A stretch of DNA of 64,000 nt from Flammula alnicola. Taxonomy: Eukaryota; Basidiomycota; Agaricomycetes; Agaricales; Strophariaceae. The notes beneath the pieces are model-generated. The model saw only the letters and a list, made by a program, of their open reading frames with translations. It was not told where the DNA came from and did not search any database. A program made the position numbers and the translations under genes. The DNA is taken from the NCBI GenBank assembly GCA_015499995.1, contig JADNRV010000146.1:62001-126000 (forward strand), given 5' to 3'. Below, one piece after another: positions 59,211 through 64,000 of this stretch (the stretch's first letter is position 1; every line of letters starts with the position of its first letter).

Positions 59211-60439
59211 GTTGGTTTTGGTGAAGGCAGCATTACCCTGGATGACCTCGAGGAGCCCAAGCCCAGCCGAAATCCATCCGAACGCGTGTTGGAAGCATTC
59301 AGGGCTTTATGTAAATTGGCCAACACGAGCATCGATGTCGAGATACGGTGGTTCCGGCGTGATTCGAATTTCTAACGGCCTTTCGGGGTGATGGTGAGAA
59401 GAGATGGAGCAACTTTAAAAGACTTTCCTCATACCTAGGATCTCTCTCTACTCATGACTAGCCCTACGATTCTCCACTCGTCGCTGGAAGACCTCCTCGA
59501 GGCATTCAATATTCCACTTTGTGCCTCGGCGGAGTACATTTTCAACATGTCACCTGTCGTGCCTGAATTCGAAATGTTCCAGAGGAAAAAAGGGGGAAGT
59601 AGAGGCCGCAGATGAACTGTATGGCAGCGAAGAGGTATCTGGAGGGAGAGAGTGGTTGTTCTGGAGCGTGCGCTGCTGAAAAAAAGGATTTTGATATGTT
59701 CCGGCCGTCTGCCTAGTGGCTGGGTTTAATTATTCACGGCAAATATCGGCCATAATAGTACTTAATACGCGTTGCGGGTAAGCAGAAAGGCAGACAGATG
59801 CTGACGAGATTTTTTATTATCGAAACTCACAAAGTCACTAGTCAGTACTTAATTGATTGATAAATTTACTGGTCAATGACGGCACCAGTTGAGGACGCGA
59901 TGCTCAGGAACAAATTCTGAATCAGACTTCACCGGCACCTGGAGTGAGGGCCCCGGACTGCCAGGCTTGCTCCGAACTGGAACGACAGGAAGTATTTATC
60001 GCCCGGATATTCACCAGCACTATCTGATGGTATTCTGAGACCATTACTTACTATAACTAGTAAACTACAACCGCACGATTAATTGGCATTGTTACCCAGG
60101 AATTGATGAACACGGACATATCGTGAAGGTAAGTGATAAGTAGGAGGCAATTTCTGAACGTACCAAGCAGTTATTAGTCCGCGAACAATGAGATAAACAG
60201 TATTTTACAAATCATGCGCTGATGAAATGCACAGGTACCAGCCGTACAGAAAGTGTCCTCGATTTCATGTAAAAATGTTCAACCGTCAACAATTTTGAGT
60301 CGATCGGCAACGAATAGATCCACATTGGGTTCGAGTGTTAGCACCTAGAAAGGGAGTAAGCATCGACTTGAAAGATGAATAAATTGTGTACATACTCGAG
60401 TATATTCCAACTCACATTAATGACAGTCAGTGTCAGAAG
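59211..60439. other. Gene-free stretch
   Basis: About 1.2 kb including the membrane-protein promoter. No coding sequence, RNA or repeat is supported. Confidence 0.5.
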
Positions 60440-61830
60440 TTTGAAAGCGAGGCGTAAATTCGGTAAGAACGCTGATATCCAGACCATTCGTTCTTAGTTC
60501 TTCACTTGATTTCAAACTGCAAGCTTCTCTCCTTCGTTCCTATTTTGAAAAGAGGCAGAGCATAATCGCACGAAGGGTGGCGGCGGATTGACGTCCACTT
60601 CGTCGGGCCACCATCGTGATAGAACTTGTTGCATGAACGCGTCCTGGATGTACGGAAACGCATGGCCGATAATCTTCAAGACTTCGAGTTTGGGTAGTCG
60701 TACAAAATAATTTTCGGCCTGGGCAAAGTAATGTTCAGTGTCAGAGTGATCTTCAGTCTCGTCGGAGTCGTCCCTCTCGTCGTTTCCATTAGACTCGTCC
60801 GCCTTTTTCTCGGGACTGCACCAGACGGTAATATCTGACTGTGTGTCCATGTCATCGAACGACGAACGTAAGTTCTTTCAGCTCTCCTAGTTTCGAAATG
60901 GGTTCAGGCTCGACATCTTCACTTCGACTCCGCTCAACCAGAGCCTTCGAAGGGTTGGCGCGCAGGTTTTGACATATTCATTGAGTGAGTTATCAGGATT
61001 CAAGTCCGAGCAGTCGCCATCAACGTCGATAACCAGGTCTTGGTGGATAGGCATCACCAGTGCCTGGGTAATCTGGCTAGTGTCTGGAATAGAGGAGCGG
61101 AAGTGAAGTTTGCGAAGCCTTTTGAAAGAAATTTCATGGCTGGTTCCTTAGAAATATGAGACATCGACCATAAACACTTCAAGTTGCGAGCACTGGCAAA
61201 GAATTCTAAGGATGATTCCTCGAGAGGTTGTCGTCACCTTGAGATATAGTTCTGTGAGCTGCGACCAAGGTGCGTGTATTAAATGAGAGTCGATGGTCAT
61301 CGAAATTTCTTTCCATTGACAGTCCTTCGCGACTTCGCGAACAACCCCAATCGGATTGTATGGACCACAGCAATCCTTATAAATAGGCGAGGGGGGACGG
61401 GAACGTGTGCGATGAATGTAGGTTTGAACTTACTCTTTCAAGGAGAGTTCGTGTGGAAACTATATGAGGCCCAGTTTGATAGTTGACCACAGTTTGGACG
61501 TGGCCAGAGATGGTCGCCAGAGTTGTCAGACAGACATGAGAGGAACACAGCCCGAACGACATGGACGAATATGAGACCGAAGATTTCGAGCGAAAAGTTT
61601 CGTAGTGGAGAAACGATACTGGCGTTGATTACTCGTCGCTCCGTAAGCTCTGCGTGTCGATTTTCGAATCCTTGCAGCGTCTTTCGCAGTTCTGCAATGG
61701 TTACTAAGTCCACTTTCGAAATATCTTTGTCTAGCTCCGAGATTAACCCTCGCACTAAATTCCGTTCATGAAGTGAAGGAACGGCATTAGAATGAATCAG
61801 GTGCGAAAAGTTGTCGCCAACTGCAGCCAT
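60440..61830 (-). pseudogene. Broken F-box gene related to 37.1 kb
   Basis: The start MAAVGDNFSHLIHSNAVPSL and SIVSPLRNFSLEIFGLIFVH align with the gene at 37119. After IFVH the match continues in another frame (SHVCLTTLATISGHVQTVV), so there is a frameshift near 61560. Further on, DCQWKEISMTIDS jumps directly to LIHAPWSQLTELYLK, an internal deletion of roughly 75 codons relative to the other copy. The C-terminal part (VLSRWWPDEVDVNPPPPF, LCSASFQNRNEGEKLAV) is again followed by a stop and a shifted LRTNGLDISVL. The gene cannot make the full protein. Confidence 0.75.
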
Positions 61831-62412
61831 GGTGTTTGTTGCCGGGAGGTTGGAGAAGAGCAGCGATAAGCGCCGTGGGCCGTTCGGGACGACGTTTCGC
61901 AGCCTCGAGTTCTTGTACAGTTCATAGATAAGCCCAGGACCAAAAAGAAAATTAGAACGAGTTCACCTCTGATATTGGCGATAGATATATTTGGAGGTCC
62001 GTTGAACCGTTGAGGTGACAGTTGAAATTAACATGGCATCGGAGTCTTGACAAGCAAAGTCAAATAGAGCGTGGGAGGTCGTACCTATTCAGGTTTTCCC
62101 CAAGTTCTCCCATCATGCACGAATCGCAGCACGATGCAGCTATTCTTAACGTTAACCCCTGTCCAAGGAGGAAAATTGTCAAAATATATAACCCTCGCCA
62201 AGCCATGACCTATCTTCCAGCCTGTCTAAATCAATTCCGCAGAGTTCGCCGTGACTCCGACATTGACAGAGATGAAGCAGTGTGTTAAGTACCTACTTTT
62301 AAGGGTAAGCAGGTATGTATGTATGTCAATCACAAAAAGAATCTACTTCGCATCCATGAGCGTAAGCTGTGCTTAACGTAAATTTTTACGTTCAGGTCAA
62401 TCCAGAGCGCCA
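61831..62412. other. Divergent intergenic region
   Basis: About 580 bp between the broken F-box gene and the membrane-protein gene. TATGTATGTATGT stands near 62312. No gene is seen. Confidence 0.45.
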
Positions 62413-63536
62413 ATGATGCTCTCTTGCTTCATGCACATCCTCCGCCACCTAGCCTTCGGTACCCTCGCGAGCAGTGGGTTTGCTATCCTACTGAGCGAGG
62501 CCAGCCCAATCGAAGGGTCATGGGACGACACTGACACCACCACAGTGCCTTTACCAACAGAGTTTCCACTATCGATGCCTATCGCTGCGAGGTCGACGAC
62601 AAGCGACGTGGTTCACGACAACCTATTCATTCCTGCAATGGTGACGATGGGGTTTGTCTTTCTACTTGCGCTCGTCTGCTGGTACAATCTAGGGTGTTGT
62701 TGTGATCGAGAGAAAGGGGAGAGACGTGACGCGCCGCCGAATTGGCCTCCTCGAGACTATAGGGCTCCAGACAGTACGCTTCGTATCGATTCCCTGGGCA
62801 GTTCTAACGATCAAATGACTTTTCCTCTTTAGTGTCAGTGACGGGTTCAGACAACCTTCAGCCTCGACCGCTTTCCTCGCAGATCAGCGGACAAGAACAA
62901 CCCGGGAGTCCGAACACTTTAGGAAGACGCATATCAAAAGTGCAGCGAAAGCCTGCCCCTCCTTTTGTGCCAAGCGCGCCTGGTACACCTCCGACGACTC
63001 CCGGAATGACACAAACCTCCGGTATACCACAATATGGCTTCCAACCCGTCGATCCGCGGTTGCCAATGACTGTAACGCCATCCAACGTTGCCCCCTCAAA
63101 CCCCAACCAGGGGTACTGGACACGAGACGGGCTCCGCATGTCTACATTGTCGCCTGGGCAGTCGTGGACACAAGTCGGCTCCGTATCCGAGCATCAAAGA
63201 CCATCACAATACCACTCCACCAATCCCTACTCATCGACGGGTTACGCCGTTACGCCACCCTTGCAGCCTCAGGCACCGCCTCCAGAATTCGGCGCGCATT
63301 ATCCAGCTGGGGTGCAGCCTCGCTCGCCGAGCCATGGATCGCAGGCGTCTGATCCGTACGGTGGGATTGACCGCCAATACGAGCGCGACCAACGATGGAG
63401 CGACGGAAGGGATGACGCCGCTGGAGACACCGGACGAAACGTAATAGGAGCAAGTTCATCTAGCCCGCCACCTCCTCTCTATCTCGATAACAAAAATTAT
63501 GCAGGGGCGCCTTTTCCGGAGAAGGCGCCGCGATAG
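62413..63536 (+). CDS. Single-pass membrane protein with Cys-rich juxtamembrane
   Basis: Two exons (62413-62773 and 62833-63536, intron GTACGC...CTTTAG) give 354 residues. A hydrophobic leader (LRHLAFGTLASSGFAILLSE) is followed by a short luminal part of about 50 residues. The membrane span is NLFIPAMVTMGFVFLLALVC, then a WYNLGCCCDREKGER turn whose cysteines may be acylated. The long tail is Pro/Ser/Gln-rich (PAPPFVPSAPGTPPTTPGM, SPPPPLYLDNKNYAGAPF). If unspliced, the first exon would end at 62829-62831 with a 139-residue product. No family is recognised; the type is frequent among fungal surface or signalling proteins. Confidence 0.72.
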
Positions 63537-63689
63537 GTGGAACGCTAGTAAATTCTGTTGTTACTTTGAAATGATGTGCGGCTATGAGATTCTATTTTGC
63601 ACTACTGGGATTACGCGACGAAGAGGAAGGATGGGTTTGATCATTGCCGGCCCTTGAATAATAAAATACATCGTACTTAACATATCGAT
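63537..63689. other. Short downstream region
   Basis: 150 bp between the membrane-protein stop and the dispersed repeat; probably its terminator region. Confidence 0.4.
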
Positions 63690-63985
63690 CTGAGATTCAT
63701 TACAGTACACAGAACTGGGATCGTTGACGGGTGCCTCGCTTTTCTGATAATGACCGATGGATTCAGCGCTACATCAGTGATAGGAAGATGCGGAGAATAG
63801 TCAGATGGACAGTCGATATTCGGATTAACGCTCGCTTGCGTCTTGCATAGTTTCGGCGTCGGCATAAGGGACTCTGAATTTTACTGTTGACATTGTTGAC
63901 AATCAATGTGCTGGCGCATACTATATACTGCAAAACTGGGAGGAAAAGAAGTATCTAGGTAGTACAGTATGTAAGTCTACAGCAA
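63690..63985 (-). repeat. Dispersed repeat, copy 2 (inverted)
   Basis: Reverse complement closely matches 16835-17130, including ACCTAGATACTTCT, AAACTATGCAAGACGCAAGC and AATCCGAATATCG. The match runs almost to the window edge, so the element may continue beyond it. Confidence 0.7.
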
Positions 63986-64000
63986 CATCCAGATCAGTAG

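Overview
This is nuclear DNA of a filamentous basidiomycete, most likely an Agaricomycete. The real genes are cut by many 44-65 nt introns (GTRNGT...YAG) and pack closely where they are intact. Their protein families are typical of mushroom-forming fungi: a myosin-motor chitin synthase, a DUF1399/glycine-rich-domain pair, F-box families, a fungal ubiquitin-like/zinc-ribbon family and Plavaka-type transposase fragments. No prokaryotic or viral genes are seen. All exon joins given here were made by eye from splice consensus and frame; there is no transcript evidence.

Layout. 1-17 kb is accessory and repeat-rich. Two tail-to-tail Plavaka transposase remnants flank a truncated F-box gene (1.4-5.2 kb). 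Next comes a repeat-containing charged protein gene (5.4-6.9 kb). After it lies a ubiquitin-like-domain gene (7.4-12.8 kb) split by a 4.2 kb insertion, which looks like a composite transposon made of two inverted GGCC-rich flanks carrying a broken SET-domain gene copy. Downstream (12.8-16.6 kb) are tandem arrays of intron-like units of about 71 bp, each with 5' splice site, branch site and 3' splice site, separated by exactly 3 nt.

17.2-23.8 kb holds a tandem duplication of a DUF1399 gene with a Gly/Ser/Cys tail. 24.4-34.4 kb is the conserved core: the COPI beta'-subunit gene (SEC27/COPB2) diverging from a class V-type chitin synthase gene with a myosin motor (2006 codons). Both act in the secretory/cell-wall route. 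35.3-36.5 kb and 57.9-59.2 kb encode two paralogous single-pass membrane proteins with the same exon plan. Three related or similar F-box loci (37.1, about 39.9 and 61.8 kb) all appear broken.

Other well-supported genes are a lysosomal-adaptor-like lipid-anchored protein (41.4-42.4 kb), a two-finger GATA factor (45.4-46.6 kb), lunapark (50.5-51.8 kb), a small adenylate-kinase-like P-loop protein with an 11 nt microexon in its P-loop (56.7-57.5 kb), and a third single-pass membrane protein (62.4-63.5 kb). A coiled-coil gene (52.1-55.0 kb) is interrupted by a 1.07 kb hAT-like element; removing it with one copy of its target duplication rejoins the reading frame. 42.4-45.4 kb, 46.7-50.4 kb and 55.0-56.7 kb show no recognisable genes.

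The most unusual signals are the intron-like tandem arrays with one-codon spacers, the composite element with the captured SET fragment, and the clean disruption of two genes by identifiable insertions.
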